The notes under the pieces are model-generated. The model was given only the letters and a program-made list of their open reading frames with translations. It did no database searches and was not told the origin of the DNA. This document shows positions 12,660-12,812 of a stretch of DNA of 12,812 nt, piece by piece; within the stretch, counting starts at the first letter, position 1, and every line of letters begins with the position of its first letter. Source of the stretch: an uncultured Collinsella sp. (GTDB lineage Bacteria > Actinomycetota > Coriobacteriia > Coriobacteriales > Coriobacteriaceae); NCBI GenBank assembly GCA_900545905.1, contig URBA01000017.1:1-12812 (forward strand), given 5' to 3'. A program made the position numbers and the translations under genes.

Positions 12660-12683
12660 TTTACTTTACCGAGATAAAGTGAA
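12660..12683. promoter_or_regulatory. Inverted repeat upstream of the last gene
   Basis: TTTACTTTA (12660-12668) and TAAAGTGAA (12675-12683) are 9-base arms with one mismatch (a G-U in RNA) around CCGAGA. It lies about 20 bases upstream of a possible promoter, so it could be an activator or repressor site. Confidence 0.35.
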
Positions 12684-12703
12684 CGTGTAGATTCGTAACC
12701 CAC

Positions 12704-12731
12704 TTGCAACCGTTCTATGGCACGATATTGA
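12704..12731 (+). promoter_or_regulatory. Possible promoter of the last gene
   Basis: TTGCAA (12704-12709), 16 bp, TATTGA (12726-12731). TATGCT at 12739-12744 is an alternative -10 without a good -35. The leader would be about 40 nt. Confidence 0.35.
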
Positions 12732-12779
12732 ACGAATGTATGCTATGCGCTCAAATTTTTGGGCAGAGTGGGAGACAGT

Positions 12780-12812
12780 ATGGTCAAGCTGTACGAGGAC
12801 GGCATCTACCTG
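12780..12812 (+). CDS. Start of an unidentified gene, cut by the window end
   Basis: An ATG at 12780 opens an uninterrupted frame, MVKLYEDGIYL, that runs off the window. GGGAGA at 12770-12775 is a ribosome binding site four bases upstream. A possible promoter and an inverted repeat lie in the 120 bases before it. The 11 residues do not identify a family, and no function is assigned. Confidence 0.6.
   Translation, partial: MVKLYEDGIYL

Overview
The window reads as chromosome from a GC-rich, anaerobe-type member of the Actinomycetota, most likely class Coriobacteriia and plausibly Collinsella. That placement is inferred from the codon bias to G/C, the lysine/ornithine-type MurE, the Firmicutes-like veg-ispE pairing, the lysyl-tRNA synthetase carrying an extra C-terminal tRNA-binding domain, and dispersed GGGAC-containing repeats. 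No search was run. Almost all of the window is core housekeeping sequence, and every protein gene lies on the + strand.

Layout. Positions 1-69 may hold the 3' part of a tRNA-like gene. A tRNA-Val(UAC) lies on the - strand (110-185) with its own promoter and terminator. asnB (373-2253) is a single-gene unit ending in a strong intrinsic terminator. A sigma70-type promoter follows at once and drives murE (2366-3928), a HAD phosphatase (4036-4947), murI (5001-5885) and rph (5940-6665). Next come rdgB-dtd (6808-7899), veg-ispE (8030-9225), tRNA-Pro(CGG) (9275-9351), tatA (9464-9739), greA (9846-10316) and lysS (10396-12360). The last 450 bases hold a repeat-rich intergenic region and the first 11 codons of another gene.

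Functional themes. Cell-wall precursor synthesis is represented by MurI (D-Glu supply) and MurE (addition of the diamino acid at position 3). Isoprenoid supply for the lipid carrier is represented by IspE. RNA and translation quality control is represented by RNase PH, Dtd, GreA, LysRS and two tRNAs. Nucleotide-pool cleaning is done by RdgB, and folded-protein export by TatA. No mobile-element gene, CRISPR array or defence system is visible.

The less ordinary content is between genes. Several inverted repeats have arms of unrelated sequence but a shared GGGAC-containing loop (6666-6698, 7898-7934, and a cluster at 12529-12628). A 48-bp tandem unit downstream of lysS has stems that differ between copies yet stay self-complementary. 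A perfect palindrome overlaps the tatA promoter. A small hairpin plus T-run lies in the veg leader, and a strong terminator sits just before the lysS ribosome binding site.
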